Assembly: GCA_001574975.1 (NCBI GenBank)
Contig: KQ965837.1
Coordinates: forward strand, 82,288-146,287
Direction of reading: 5' to 3'
Origin: Gonapodya prolifera JEL478
Lineage: Eukaryota; Monoblepharomycota; Monoblepharidomycetes; Monoblepharidales; Gonapodyaceae
Length of the DNA: 64,000 nucleotides
Shown here: piece by piece, positions 36,310 through 48,610 of the stretch
How the letters are laid out: each line of letters begins with the position of its first letter
How positions within the stretch are numbered: position 1 is the first letter of the stretch
Made by a program: the position numbers and the translations under genes
Notes under the pieces: model-generated
Told to the model about the DNA's origin: nothing
Database searches by the model: none
The model's input: the letters and a program-made list of their open reading frames with translations, nothing else

Positions 36310-36842
36310 TGACTGATCCACACCTCACCAGTCACCTCACTCCTGTTCCTAGTCACCGCATTCCTTTCTCATATTTTAGACGTCTTGCCCCACTACCTTG
36401 GCGCCCACTCTGCATCATAAGCTGGTGCACTCATCAAGGGTTGGGTGCTGACCTCACGTAGGTCTTTTGGCCAACAGTCTTGAAGATGCCGTGAAGGGAA
36501 ACTGGAACGTTAGCCTCTTCATGCTCAGTAAAGCACATGCGGAAAATTTGTTTTGTGGCTATGTGGTTCGTCCCCGTCGGGGCTTCGTTGTTGCCAAGGT
36601 TGAGATTGTTGCCAAAAGGATTCCTTTTTTGTGGTGATGCGGTTCGTCCCATTTGGCGCAGCTTTGTTGCCAAAGTTCAACAACGATGGGCTCCGCACCA
36701 CCAGGTTTGCTCACCACACCACACTCCTTTTCATTCTTCCCAATGCACATCTCACATTTTTTACGTCTTCTTTTTCCCTCTTGATGTGCAACTGCAGAAC
36801 AAGATATGTGGGTTAGAGGTTTGCAAGCTGACGTGAGGTAGT
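36310..36842. repeat. Diverged duplicated segments upstream of the F-box/LRR-like relic
   Basis: Two nested duplications. A unit beginning ttttgtgg(c/t)(t/g)atg(t/c)ggttcgtccc and ending ttgttgccaa(a/g)gtt lies at 36549-36603 and 36626-36680. A longer pair, 36310-36465 and 36690-36842, shares caccag, then tctca(t/c)atttttnnacgtctt, then gctgac..acgtag or gaggtag. The rest of 36160-36960 holds nothing else visible. Confidence 0.45.
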
Positions 36843-36959
36843 ACCACTACGTCCACAAGTGTGATGATATCCTCTCCAACTATTCGTCAGTTGTTGGACA
36901 ACCCTGGGCGTCTCTCTCTCTTCGATTAATCCCAAATTCAGAGCGTTTGCAGTTCATAT

Positions 36960-38030
36960 TGTGTGGAATAGAACAGTTTCACAGTGGTGCTCCCCAGCGA
37001 AAAGCAGGCTTGAGTACATTGCAGTGAACGCCCAAGTCCGTCTTCCGCCACGAGACTTTTATCATATCTCGGATGCATGGATTATGGAGCAACTTGGCGC
37101 AAACAAGTTTTCTTTGTACCAAACTTGGTCACTTTGTACATCGTCCTCACACATCAACCCAATTCAGCCCCGACTGGTATCAAATTGCAGATGTTTTATC
37201 TGCCAAGACGTCTAAGAGTGCGAAGATGGAGTCAGCCGCCATCACTGTCTGGGGGGCATGCCTTATGGTCATCATTGCTGTTTTCAACAACCTTCAAGTG
37301 AAACGATCTCTTCCGCACTCGAAGGAGCTTTGGTTGCTGATTATCAAAACACGTGCGATTCTGGAGTGCCTCAAAGACCTTGATTGCAAAACAATAGAGG
37401 GAATGCTTCCATGTTTCTGGAAGCTGGACATAAAAACTGCCCCTGTTGAGAGTCAAATGACTGCGCTAGTCCCAATGACGGGACCTGACTTTGACCAACT
37501 TCTGTTGAAGCTCTTTTCTGTCTTTGAGCAAGTCAGGGCATGCATTCAAGAGCTCACGATGGATCAAATATACGCTGGAACTTCTACCCGCCAGGTTCCT
37601 GTCAGCATAAATGGAATCAACCCCATCAATCCTCACTTAGAATCTCTTCAGGTTATGGACATACAACTTCCAACAAATCTTGGAGCGGACAGTCACTCCT
37701 TTCCAAATGTTTGCAAACTATCAATTTTGGTCATTGTGCTTATTGGGAATCAAGGATTTGCGCACGGGAAAGGAAGCTGGAGTATTGATATCACGACTCT
37801 TCCCCAACGTCACATACCTTCATATTGCTATCCGAAATGTAGAGAGTGTGTCTCCAATGGAGAAATGGATCGAGTTCCTCTGCAAACCTGGAGCAAAGAG
37901 GGTCATATTCGGAATTTCCCCTCTTTGGCACAATGGCACGCATGCAGATGAAGAATGGGAAGGGAATGGAATGTCGCTTGTGAGGAATCTCGGCGACCAG
38001 ATCGATGGAATCGTGGTGAAATTGGAATGA
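36960..38030 (+). pseudogene. Decayed F-box/LRR-like gene
   Basis: The coding signal moves between plus frames. FFVPNLVTLYIVLTHQPNSA lies near 37110-37170. A long frame at 37200-37760 carries LPHSKELWLLIIKTRAILEC and SHSFPNVCKLSILVIVLIGN. A final frame carries LISRLFPNVTYLHIAIRNVE and ends at 38030. The repeated FPN(V/L)xxL phrases resemble the LRR part of the F-box proteins at 29.7-32.8 kb. No clear F-box was found at the 5' end. The switch near 37750 has no GT-AG intron that would restore the frame, so a frameshifted relic is likeliest. Confidence 0.5.
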
Positions 38031-40061
38031 GTAGCCGATGCACAATACCGAGAGTGAACAATCGAAACAATGGTCATTGGGATCATACACAGAAGTGTTT
38101 GTAATGTATTAGAATCGAATATGTTGTTGGTGGTAAAGAAATATTCTGCATCCGCCTCGATTGCCGTGCAAAGGTGGAGCGGGTGCTTCACCAGGTCCTT
38201 CACTATGACCTGGACAGCCTGTCGTCGCCGCGAAGGGTGCCGGAGCTGCTAACCCCGCCCCGCGCGGGTACGCACTGGTTAATGCCGTGCCATCGAGACG
38301 CGGGAGCCGGATATGATACCGGCTGCTCCGTGGAGCGCGCTCACCGTTCCCCTCGACGTGGGGCGCTCTGGATGCCCCGCTGGAACCTTTGGGTTCTGAC
38401 TGGGTAACTGAGAGACGGTGCTTTCGGTGGGAAGCAACGTTCGCTATCGGACTCGTGCTCGCTTTCTTTGTTGGCATACTCGGGGTATTGGCGGTTTGGG
38501 TTTCCGTGCAGAGCGTCGCATGGTTCATTAGTTCATGACAACGAGGATACTTCGGATTCGTCGCATGTAGCTCCAGATTGAATACGACACTCTTTCTATA
38601 TCTTACGCTCAATGTTCGTCACCACTCTTGCATCAGCGTTCTTTGTCGTCTCTGGCAACTGCTGCATGTGGAGGAGGGCTGAACGAAAACCGAACGCATG
38701 AAATCTAACTTTCACGGGGCGTATCCTTGTCCAATGGAGGTCATGAGGACTTCACTGGAATCAATCGGAGAGGAGAACTCGTCTGTGTTTCGACAAACTC
38801 CGTCCATTAGACCCAAGTTGCTCACCCTTGAACCCCTTTCTCAAGATTGTCCAGACTATTAAACTAAGTCCTCTTTTTCATAAAAGGCACCGTCACTTAC
38901 ATCGTCAACTCTCCATTGCTTGTGTCTGGCGGACTTGATCAGCCATCTTCACTCGGTGTGACCCAACTGTTTCTATCTAGGATGCAATCTAACGCAGAAA
39001 CAACGGCGCTGAATGTCATGACTGTGACACCGGCTGAAGATTAGTGTGGTGACGCTCCACAAGAAGACGAAGTACGGCTTCCACCTGCCCTTTACGTGTT
39101 GTGCTGCGCAACTTCTTGTTCGTCGGCAGAAATTTCCAACCATTAATCGTCCTACCGGATCACTGGAAAATGGTCCTAAGTGTCATCCTAACGAACTCTG
39201 ACCCAGACTACCTCTCGCACAAGCAGCTTGTTTGAAGGATATAGTGACAAGGACGGCGATACAGTCGAACGCGAATACTTTTGCTAACGATGATTCAATT
39301 GATGTACGGCCTTCTTCCGATCTAAGCGCTGAGCACTTCTCCGCACCTTGCATTTGGGTGGGGCTGATGTCAGGCGCAAAAACGAAATATACACCGCGGA
39401 ATCAACTTGATCATGATGCTACGCTATCTATCAGCATAAAAGAGCATCGCAAACAACTCTTTCGCGTGCTTGTCTATCGCTGGTGCGGAACTCCCCTTAC
39501 ATGAGTTTCATACAGATTTTCATATGGACATGGTCACGCGTCACACCCCAGGTTCATTTCCCAACACCTGACCCACACCGATCGCCGATATGTTAGACCT
39601 CTTTCACGATTATTCAAACAGTACAAGGCCGCTCACGTGATCTTTCATTTGACCCACATTTCCAGGACGCGATGCCCGCCGTTATCAGTTGCTGTGCCAC
39701 CCAAGGCTGCGGAGGCATTTCTTGAAGTCACCGACCCGGACCGGATTTTGTTTTGCACAGACTCAAGCTTTTGTCCCGTTCAAAGCTGAGTCTACACTTT
39801 CTCCCTTCCGGCATTGTCTCGTCGACTCTCCTTCCGTCTCGCGTCCCGCAACCTTGAAATGTGAGTGGACCCTCGACTTTCTTTTCCCCGCATCCGAAGC
39901 GCAAAACGACCTTACTGACATCTCATCTGCTTCGTAACCACTCGAATCCACCATTGGACTGTTCTTTCTGCCCTGATGGCTCGTGCTGCAACTCCAACAC
40001 CCTTCAAATCGCCATTCTGGACTCCCTTCACTGGTCAATGCTCGAAACCGCAGTACCAGTC
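38031..40061. other. 2-kb gene-poor region
   Basis: A GC-rich island at 38170-38400 contains a short inverted repeat (gccggtatcatatccggc on the minus strand). At 39110-39236 a plus frame reads NFLFVGRNFQPLIVLPDHWK and on to a stop, which looks like a fragment of lost coding sequence but matches nothing I know. The remainder shows no supported gene. Confidence 0.4.
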
Positions 40062-42583
40062 ATGGCCACCGGATGGCAAAAGTCTTTCAACGACGGCCCA
40101 GTGGGCAAGTGCGTCTTGAATCGCGTCGGGATAACGAACCGGCCTCCTTGACGACAGTAAAACAACACTTTGCAAAACAGATTCTTTAAAATGAACGAAC
40201 GCAAGACGACGTTTATCACCGAGCTCCGTGCCGGTAAGTTGTCATTCTGCTCCTCCGCTTTTTGTGTCCTCTGACCCTCGGCGATCTTAGGTTTCTCCAC
40301 TTTCATTACAATGGCTTACATCATTGCCGTGAATGCTTCCATCCTCACGGACTCGGGAGGTCCCTGTGTTTGCAACCAACCCGGAGGAGGAATTTGCGCC
40401 GTTCCTGGACTCGACACAGAATACGTGAGTATTTGAGTCTTTTGCGTGTTCGTGTCGAACGAAGGGCCGGTCTCACAAGTTGGGATGATGCCAGGACCAA
40501 TGCCTCTTCGACACCCGAAAATCTCTCATCACCGCAACCGCCCTCGGCTCCATGATTGGAACCCTCCTCGTCGGTGAGTCATTGCCGCGTTCCCATACTT
40601 CCGAATACGGAGGATGTAACCCAACCCACCTTTCCCAAGGCACCCTCGCCAACCTCCCCCTCGGCGTCGCCCCCGGCATGGGCATCAACGCCTACTTCGC
40701 CTACACCGTTGTCGGGTTCCACGGAACCGGCTCCGTCAAATGGTCAACCGCGCTCGGCGCCATCTTCCTCGAGGGCATCATCTTCTCCCTCCTCGCCGTG
40801 GTCGGCTTGCGCCAATGGCTCGCCCGCATGATCCCGCACTCCCTCAAACTGGCCATGGGTGCCGGTATTGGGTTCTTCCTCGCCTTTATTGGCGCACAGA
40901 GCTCCGAGGGTATTGGGATCGTCACCAATGACGGCGCCACGCTTGTGACGCTTGGAGGGTGCGATCCGTCTCAGAAGGACGATTCCGGGACCTGCTTGGC
41001 TGGTGTGATGGCCGGGCCAAAGCTTTGGGTGCGTTCACTTTCACGCGTTTTCTTCGATGCTCGTGGAAACTGATTATCCTGACCACATCCAATCCCACCA
41101 AAAGGCCGGAATTGCTGGTTTCATGATCATCGGTCTTGCTCTCATGTACCGCGTCAAAGGTGCTCTCATGGTGAGAACTCCTGTTGCTCACTTGGACCCG
41201 TTCCCTGTAATTCATCCCCTCACCTCTTTACCAGATCGGCATCCTGTTCATCTCCATCGTATCTTGGATCAAATCGCCCTCCAACCGGATCAACTACTTC
41301 ACCGACGACTCCGCCGGCCAAGCGCGATTTGACTGTGAGTCCCCACCTCTTTCGCTTTTGTTCGTGACCCCGCGCCGTAACTAAACGTCTCTCCACTCGA
41401 ACAGTCTTCAAGAAGGTCGTTGACGCTCCCTCGCTCGCAAAAACTGGTGGAAAGCTCACCTTTGAGTACGGAAGCGGAGATGTCTGGGTCGCTCTCATCA
41501 CTTTCCTGTATGTCGACATTTTCGACACCACTGGTACTCTGTACTCGATGGCGTCGTTTGCTGGCTTGACCAACAACCGAGGTGCGTTTTCGCGTGCCAT
41601 GTGGCTCCACCGAGTGTCAGCGCCCTCCTTAATCCTAACTAATCATCTCTTACTACCACAAGGCGAATTCGAAGGTGGCGACATCGCTTTCATCATGGAT
41701 GGAATCTCCATCATGCTCGGTTCCACCCTCGGCACCTCTCCCGTCACCGCCTTTGTCGAGTCCGCCTCCGGTATCGCCGAGGGGGGCCGCACGGGTCTCA
41801 CCGCCTTCTTCGTGTCCTGCATGATGTTTGTCAGTCTATTCTTCGCGCCCATCTTCGCCTCCTTCCCGCCGTGGGCCACCGGACCGGCGCTCATTATTGT
41901 GGGAAGCATGATGCTCTCGTCGGGTGTTGCGAAGATCAACTGGGTGTACTACGGCGACGCGTGAGTTGGAGTTCGGGATATGACGTGTCTCTTTCCGTTC
42001 TATAATGAAGATATTATTCAGCATCCCCGCCTTTGTTTGCATCGCAATGATGCCCCTCACCTACTCTGTCGCCTACGGCCTCATCGGTATGTAAATCGTC
42101 ACCGCGTCTGTTCCAGAATCGCCACCTAACGTTCACAACCCACACTTCTTCGCAGGTGGCCTGGGCACCTACATCGTCCTCAACGGCTTCACCGCCCTTC
42201 TCAAGTTCGTCTCGGGCGGGAAAATCACCCCCGACGACTCCCTCCGTGAGATTCCTCCGTGGGAGAAGTTCAAGGGTGTGCCCATCCTTCCCACGTGGCT
42301 CCGCAAACTCACGGGAACCTACAAGGAGTCCGAAGAGAGCCTCGACGACGCTGCGGACGTCGCTAAGACTCAGTCGGAACTCGACGTTGAGAGTGCGCTG
42401 TATGGTCTTGTGAGTGATGTGTTTGGAAACTTGCAGTTGCGTCTCGATGTCTAATGATGTTCGCCTTTACGACAGAAGAAGCCCGCTGCTGAGGTGGAGC
42501 CGATTTTGCCCGCCCCGGAGAACAAGGAGGAACCTGATGCGGCAGTTGGCGCCGTCAGTCTTTCGGAGACCAAGGCGGAGTAA
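40062..42583 (+). CDS. azgA: AzgA-type purine (adenine/guanine/hypoxanthine) permease
   Basis: Proton-coupled uptake of purine bases across the plasma membrane (nucleobase:cation symporter, AzgA branch). Exon 1 (40062-40108) joins 40181 to read [20 protein letters not shown], the classic AzgA start, so the ATG at 40062 is preferred over 40191. Further exons give [20 protein letters not shown], a Cys-rich [15 protein letters not shown] loop, [34 protein letters not shown] (substrate region), [57 protein letters not shown] with [10 protein letters not shown], and later membrane helices. The C-terminal tail is acidic and cytosolic. About ten introns are used. Length is near the 580 residues usual for fungal AzgA. 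All family signatures are intact. Confidence 0.93.
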
Positions 42584-42937
42584 CTCAATTTTTGGAGAGC
42601 TTGATCGAAACATATTTCGCCGATAACGTCATAACCGTACTAATTTTGTGAGTCCCGTACTGTAGCTATAGATGGATATAGTTTCGAGTAGTGATTAATA
42701 TGAGGAAATGGACTCAATACCCTGTTATGGCCTCAAGATCGATTCTTTTTTTATATTTGATAGTATGTGACCACATGCCGAAAGTATACTAATGTGCGAA
42801 TCCAAAGAACTTGATCAAATCCCGACGAAGATTTTACGCGACCAAGCTGATCTCTTGCTCCCGTTGAACCCTCGTCCGCTCCCCCTTAATGAGCTGCAGG
42901 TACGGGGGTGACCGCCGATTTTCGCTTGCCACGCATT
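42584..42937. other. Convergent intergenic region
   Basis: AT-rich tail region between azgA and a minus-strand locus. It presumably holds both 3' ends. Nothing else is seen. Confidence 0.4.
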
Positions 42938-44440
42938 TCAGTGCCGTTCCCACATCTTCACGGTCCTCACCAACGACGGCTGGTCCTCAATGCGCCGGAG
43001 AAGGTCGCGCTGCTTATCCGTTGTTGGGGCAATTGATTCGAGAAAGGGCATGAGGCTGCCGTCGTTATCTCCGATTTCGTAACAAAAAAGTGTTGGAGGA
43101 TCTTTGTTCTTGCTTCCCGCTGGAGCACGACACACGATTAAGAAATCATTCGCACCGCTGTTCGTTGATCAAACACTCACATTGGCAATTCCGGCGCACA
43201 TGAGGAAAAGTCGGTCCTGTGTTCTGCAACGCGCACCATGAATGCAACAACGCCACCATCTCCAGAAAATTCCGGATCTCCCAGCACCTCCTTCATTGAC
43301 GTTTGCTCGCCAATTGTCGTTCGCCCCAAAATAACCTCCGCTGCGTTGTGAGTCCCAGCGGGCGAGAAAGAGCGAGTATATTCGAGGCAGCATATCCCAG
43401 GATGGAAGCTCCCCCTCGAGTCCAGAAAATAGGGCTTTGAGTTCGTTAGGCGTCAATACCATCCGCGTCTACGTCCTTCGTGTCCGTACATCGTCGCCCA
43501 CTCGTACTTCGACGCGGCACCGAATACTTTACCGAGAAGACCGAAATCTCCTGGATAATCATCCCCAGGAATCAAACGTCCACCAGACCCTGCTCGACCA
43601 AGTTCAACGACGCGATTTGGGTCCCACCCTCGCAACCCCGCGACTTGTTCGGTGATCTTATACCTGATATGTGTCCCTTTCTCCCTGCGAATCACCTCCC
43701 TCATGCCCTCCACTGCAAGTCATTGTCCTCACTCCATGCTTCCGCCATCGATTCGTCTTTCCGCGATCGACTCCTGCTGCACCACTCGCCGAACAACGCC
43801 CCATCCCGGTTGAGCTCCTTGGAAGAAGTCGCCCAAGGACGACCAGGATGTGAGACGGTAGGCGGGCCGCAGCTGCACAATGATATCAACGAGAATGTTT
43901 GGGAGCATTCTCGTCACCTCGTCTTTCGAGATCTCTGATTCCACACCCAAAGCAGCTCGAAGAACGCCACCGACTTGAATCAACGTTTTGAGGTATCCCT
44001 GTTCTGTAAGTCGGATTATGGTGTGAACGTAGGTCTTGAACGTCCTTCCTGCAGCGCATGGGCGAGGTGCGTCAGGAAGGCACCGCGAGACGCTTTGTGA
44101 AAAGCTGGTGAGACGACGCGTAGAGGGTATATCTCTGTTGGTGAGAGATGCATCAAGCATCGTTGCCAAAGTCGAGTCGTGTGCCGAGGTGGGCCCGACG
44201 AATGTTGCTGAAATCCGTCGCCCGCAAGTTTGCCAGCAGCTGCTGCTGCGAAGAGAGATACGAGACCGCATTCTGCTCTGCTGCAATCGGGTCAGACCAC
44301 CCGTCAATGATGTTTTCGTCATTGATCCCCGTTTCCAGAGTGCCCCACGAAGAAGAAGAAACTTGTGTGGTGTTCGAAGCTCGGGAATGTTTGCACCAGA
44401 ACTTGTTCCAAAAGATTCGACTGAGCCGGGTTTTGGAGGT
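42938..44440 (-). pseudogene. Unrecognised, apparently decayed gene
   Basis: Good coding text appears on the minus strand in changing frames. Pieces are ENIIDGWSDPIAAEQNAVSY (near 44320), YLSSQQQLLANLRATDFSNI, TYVHTIIRLTEQGYLKTLIQ, MLPNILVDIIVQLRPAYRLT, GWDPNRVVELGRAGSGGRLI, GDFGLLGKVFGAASKYEWAT, LTPNELKALFSGLEGELPSW, and a last block ending EDQPSLVRTVKMWERH at 42938. I find no usable introns at several of the frame changes (for example near 43455 and 44170), so it is probably disrupted. A gene with unusual splicing cannot be excluded. No family is recognised. Confidence 0.45.
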
Positions 44441-44566
44441 AGATGGTGACGGTCAGAGTTGGAAATGGATCAGTAGGCGCCCCTCTCGAAGAGGTGGAAG
44501 GTAGATTGGGACGGGTCAAAGCTGGAAATGGATCAGTAAACACCTCTCTCGAAGAGGTGTTACCAC
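44440..44566. repeat. Two-copy tandem repeat, 63-bp period
   Basis: ggaaatggatcagta occurs at 44461 and 44524. Both copies include an upstream ggtagat(t)g..gacgg and end with a small palindrome, cctctcgaagagg. The period is a multiple of three, but the overlapping frames do not form a convincing gene. Confidence 0.7.
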
Positions 44567-45235
44567 GTGCGAGTCCTGGCGGCGTCTGGAAGGAGCCTCT
44601 GGACTTTTGGTCGAAACCCTGTGACTGTCCCGTTGCTTCACCGTTTGGATGTCAGGTCTGCCAACTTGCTCTCCCACGACCTCCTCGCGGCTGAAAAGGA
44701 CCACGGTGAGGCATATGATTAGAGGCTGCTGGGCCCCTCCAAAATGCACTTCCCGCCATTCCTAGGGGTTGCGAGTGGGCGATCCTGACTGAGTCTGTCG
44801 CCAGACGAATACGAATTGTCATGATCATCCCGTGTTGGGAGCAAAGCGTTCCCCATTGACTGCATATCGTACGGTCCTCCATCCTGGGATTCTGGTTGCT
44901 AGTATTCTTCATACTCCCAGCCGTCCTGGTGATGGTTGGCCATCGTGGCCTCGAGTTCGTCTTCGAGTTATGTGGGTCCCTTCACCTTCAGGTTTCGTCT
45001 CTTGTCCCCATTCGAACCAACCAGCATATCCACACTTGGAAGCAATGTTTTTATTTAACATGATAGGCCGAGACAAGTTACTAGAATGGTGATATGCTCT
45101 AGTACACTCGATACATTCAAAAATGGTCTAGTAACTATTGCAATACTTGCGATATAGTGATTGCTCTTCGGAACTGAAGCTGGAATCACAAAACGTTCTG
45201 GTTTCGTCGGCAAAATAAAAGGCGGGCCAGAGCGG
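44567..45235. other. Intergenic region and promoter of glyoxalase I
   Basis: No supported gene. The frame 44832-45092 has no recognisable features. Confidence 0.4.
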
Positions 45236-46410
45236 ATGCTTTCGAGAACACAAACCCTTCTGCAGCATCTGAAGGCAGCCACGCAATCGGTTCAGAAACA
45301 GAGCGCATCCATCTTCTCAACTACTACATTCGCCTCCAAAGAGTCTGATCGTGAAATGGCCTCCGAGGCACCTAAGATCCGATACCTCCACACTAGTAAG
45401 CATCGCCAATCTGAGCCGCTGGGTCTTTCTCGTGGAGCGTAGTCTCCGGGGATTTCATCTCAATGCTGAAAAAAATACCGCTGCTTTACTCGTGTAACCA
45501 CCAGTGGTCCGTGTTGCGGACAAGGAAAAGTCTCTCGGTACGTTGAGAAGCCATCGCGTCATGCGGTCGAGTAGAGTGTCGGACGTTCTAAAACTTTACA
45601 CGTTTGCTAGACTTTTACGTGAACAAGCTCGGTCTCAAAGTCATCCGGGAGGTCAAGAAGTGAGCGAACACTGAAGAACTTCTTCCTGGTTCTTTCGGAA
45701 GCTCACACTCTTCCGCCTGCGCAAAGCCCACAATACAAGTTCGATCTCATCTTCCTCGCCCGTGAGTCTGTGTGAAATGTTTCACTCGACGATGTGGCAA
45801 CCTATATTGTAACCTTGATGTCTCGGATGTCACAGCCGAAGGCCAAGAAGACGCTCAAATCGAGCTCACCTATAACTGTACGTTACCTTTGAATGTGCTT
45901 ATTGGACTTCATCGAAGTCGATACTGACACCTCTTGCAACCTGTGTTTTTGATGAACATAATCCCTCTGTAGACCCCGACCCTGAGCCCGAAAAGTACAC
46001 CGAAGGACGTAACTTTGGCCACTTGTGCTTTGAGTGAGTTTCACTGCGGGTGGGACCTTGTGGTTCAAACTGCGGCTCGATGGATATTCAAGTTTTTTGA
46101 ACCGGCCCTCAAATGTGCTAGGGTTCCCAACATCTACGAGTACTGCCAAAAGCTTGTTGACCAGGGTGTGACCATCAACCGCCCTCCTCGTGACGGCTAC
46201 ATGGTCAGTCCAACCTCTGTCAAATACAACTCGGTCTCACGTACTGAAAGGATGCATTTTGACGTTCTCACGATGACACTTCAGGCCTTCATTCGATCTC
46301 CTGATAACATTTCCATTGAAATTCTCCAGGCTGGGACCCTCGGCGGAACGAAGACAAAGTTGCCCCCACAAGAGCCATGGGCAAGCATGCCAAATGTCGG
46401 AAAGTGGTAA
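45236..46410 (+). CDS. GLO1: Glyoxalase I (lactoylglutathione lyase), probably mitochondrial
   Basis: Converts the methylglyoxal-glutathione hemithioacetal to S-lactoylglutathione. ATG 45236 opens a basic, Ser/Thr-rich leader ([20 protein letters not shown]) that looks like a mitochondrial presequence. Spliced exons then read [79 protein letters not shown], and a final exon [15 protein letters not shown]. The four metal ligands (His in HTMVRV, Glu in QIELTYN, His in GHLCF, Glu in IEIL) are all present. Each exon joins in phase, including the 45659 donor to the AAAG acceptor near 45727. The second half of the usual last-exon junction near 46200-46285 is less certain. Confidence 0.85.
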
Positions 46411-46504
46411 ACCTTCCACTCTTAGACAAGATTTAGCTTGCTGTTTTTGAGATTTCAAAATTTGACGTGGTGGCTCGAGCGCACACGAAATATGACCCAA
46501 CCCC

Positions 46505-47312
46505 ATGTTCCCTTGGTTCGACTGTTCCATGTCCTTGTCCGAACACACAGTCGTCGACCCCGCGACTCCCCGTTTCAGCGTTGGAACTCCACGAACCCCA
46601 CGTCCGGACGCTCCGCCGACCACCGGCATCACTCTTCCGCCACAAACACTGCGCGACCAACTTTCGCACATGGACAGACTCACGCAGCTCCAGGATAAGG
46701 TTGACCAGGTAGGAATTTAAGGAGAAATCGCTGAATGTTTTTTGAGCTCCAATCGAACTTCTGACGGCTCAAAACTGACGAATAATCTCTTCAGTTGATG
46801 GCATCCTTCAAAGTTGCATACGACCAAGCCCGCCGCTTTGCACCCCCGCTCCTCCCCGACTCGTCCGTATCTTCCACGTCCGAGCCCGTTGCTTCCCAAG
46901 CTCTCCCACCTGGCACACAAGCCGCTCAAGTGTACCGGGCCAAATCCATCACCGAACTCTCCCAGGAAATCGGCGTCCACGCCCGCGCGATCGATCTTTA
47001 CATCGAGAGCTTGCCCGATATCTCCATGTCCGAGGAGGAGCAGCTGGAGGAGCTGGCGGCGCTGGATGCGGAAAATAGAAGAAAGGGGGATGAGTTAGAG
47101 AAGGTCGTGGAGGAGGCGAGTGAGTGCTTGGATCTTTTGCATCGGGGTTGGGATTTAGCATTCCATTGTTTTCTGCGAGTATAGAAGTCCTTCGTGACCT
47201 CGCGCGACAGGCGATTCGATTTATCGCCGACGACCAAAACACGTATCTGAAGAAGAGCGCCGAGAAGAAGCGAAGAATTGTCGAAGCGGGCTTTGTTGGC
47301 TTGGGATTCTGA
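46505..47312 (+). CDS. MED21: Mediator subunit Med21 (Srb7)
   Basis: A coiled-coil subunit of the Mediator middle module that pairs with Med7 and links RNA polymerase II to activators. The hallmark N-terminal motif MDRLTQLQDKVDQLMASF is formed across the first intron. Later exons give the long helix SITELSQEIGVHARAIDLYI, ESLPDISMSEEEQLEELAAL, and, after the last intron, LRDLARQAIRFIADDQNTYL. Family proteins normally start at MDRLTQ (here ATG 46672). In-frame ATGs at 46505 and 46529 add a Pro/Thr-rich extension (FSVGTPRTPRPDAPPTTG), which is unusual and could be leader sequence. The distance to the glyoxalase gene is under 100 bp on the same strand. Confidence 0.85.
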
Positions 47313-48610
47313 AGCGTGCGCCAGGTTGTGCGAGGATCGCGGGCGAACACCTCCTCTGGCGCACTCTGTCAAAGCTTTTGATACCAGCTTTCTTGTTACC
47401 CAAGGATACCTGCCTGATCATGTACTTAAGCACTGTAAATCACACAAGGTGAGGGTTGAACTCCAATCGAGGTCCTTGGGTGGAGCGAATGGTCGAGGAA
47501 TTCATCGGAGTGTTGAAGGGGAGCGTTGTACAGATGCTTTGAACGTCATTATTCTTGGCTTCGTGGCGGATCTCCATTACACACCGGAGATTCCTATGCT
47601 GCGCAGTCGTAAAAGGCGGACGGAGATCAATTTAACGCACCCGGTTGCGGGAGCGTGACCCATCCATTAGTAAAACCCTTTGCCATCGGTGGTCCGACCG
47701 GTTGTCTTGGACCCCTTTTGTTCCATTTCTTCAGACCTCCGCCTCAGTGCTCATCGTCACATTTCGCTTGCCGTCCTCTGTGGCACACACTTCTCTCGGT
47801 CGAGCCACGTTTCGACGCTGCGCTTCCGTTTGGAGGGTGGTCGTCGTGGTTGCTTGGAGAGCGTTGAAGATGGCGACAGTGGCTGCTTTGGCTGGTTGGG
47901 ATGGAGTTGGAATGGTTGATTGGCGATGGAAGCTGTTGACCATTCAATCGGCTCCGGTAGCCGAAGCAGAGGGGGCGCCACAGCTTGGGACTCTTGTGCA
48001 AGCGGTGGAAAGGCTGTGCGGGACAATCTCAGTGGCGCATTCATAGCGCTCGTTTTTTTTGGGGGCTGTGATGTCTGACACTTGTTGTGTCTTCCTTCGC
48101 TGCAGCTTCACCGCTCCGCAACTGAGCCAGTTTGCTTGCCCCTATAGCAGCCTGGTGGATATTTTGCGAGCAACATTGACCGCTCTTGCGCATTTCGGTG
48201 CGAGTCTCAGATCTTCTTGCCGGCCTTCGAACGCCCCATGGATGCATCTGCTCCCATGCACTAGGGACCTTGAGCTACCCACATGGCAACGTGTGCGTGC
48301 GTGCTCGGACTTGGTGTACTGGTTGAGCGAGCACTGTGTCGGTGTTGGATGTGTTGGAGATGAAGATAATGCGAGGATCAGAGCGAACATACTTCTGTGC
48401 GGTTTGGAATTATACCTCTGGTGCATCGTCGAATAAACACAAATATCATGCGTTGCACGCGAAACTGAGATCTTGGGGCGACCTTTTTCACCGGTCCAGA
48501 TTGCAACCAAAGAGGACCCTGCAGTGGTGTTTTCGTGAGCCACACCGACCAATCCCCTGATGAATCTTGGCAGACCGGAGTCATGAAGCGGAGAAGTGAG
48601 TAAAGTAAAG
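47313..48610. other. Intergenic region
   Basis: Overlapping frames on both strands (47645-48046, 47757-48044, 48142-48687) show no family features. A run of eight T followed by five G at 48053-48065 is present. It probably holds the promoter of the SH3 gene. Confidence 0.4.

Noticed and set aside
38109-38612. 167-codon minus-strand frame in a GC island
   Set aside because: Low-complexity Pro/Ala/Gly translation, no motif, and only part of it lies in the GC island.
40191-40193. ATG 40191 as the start of azgA
   Set aside because: The upstream exon 40062-40108 splices in phase and restores the AzgA N terminus [11 protein letters not shown], so 40062 is preferred.
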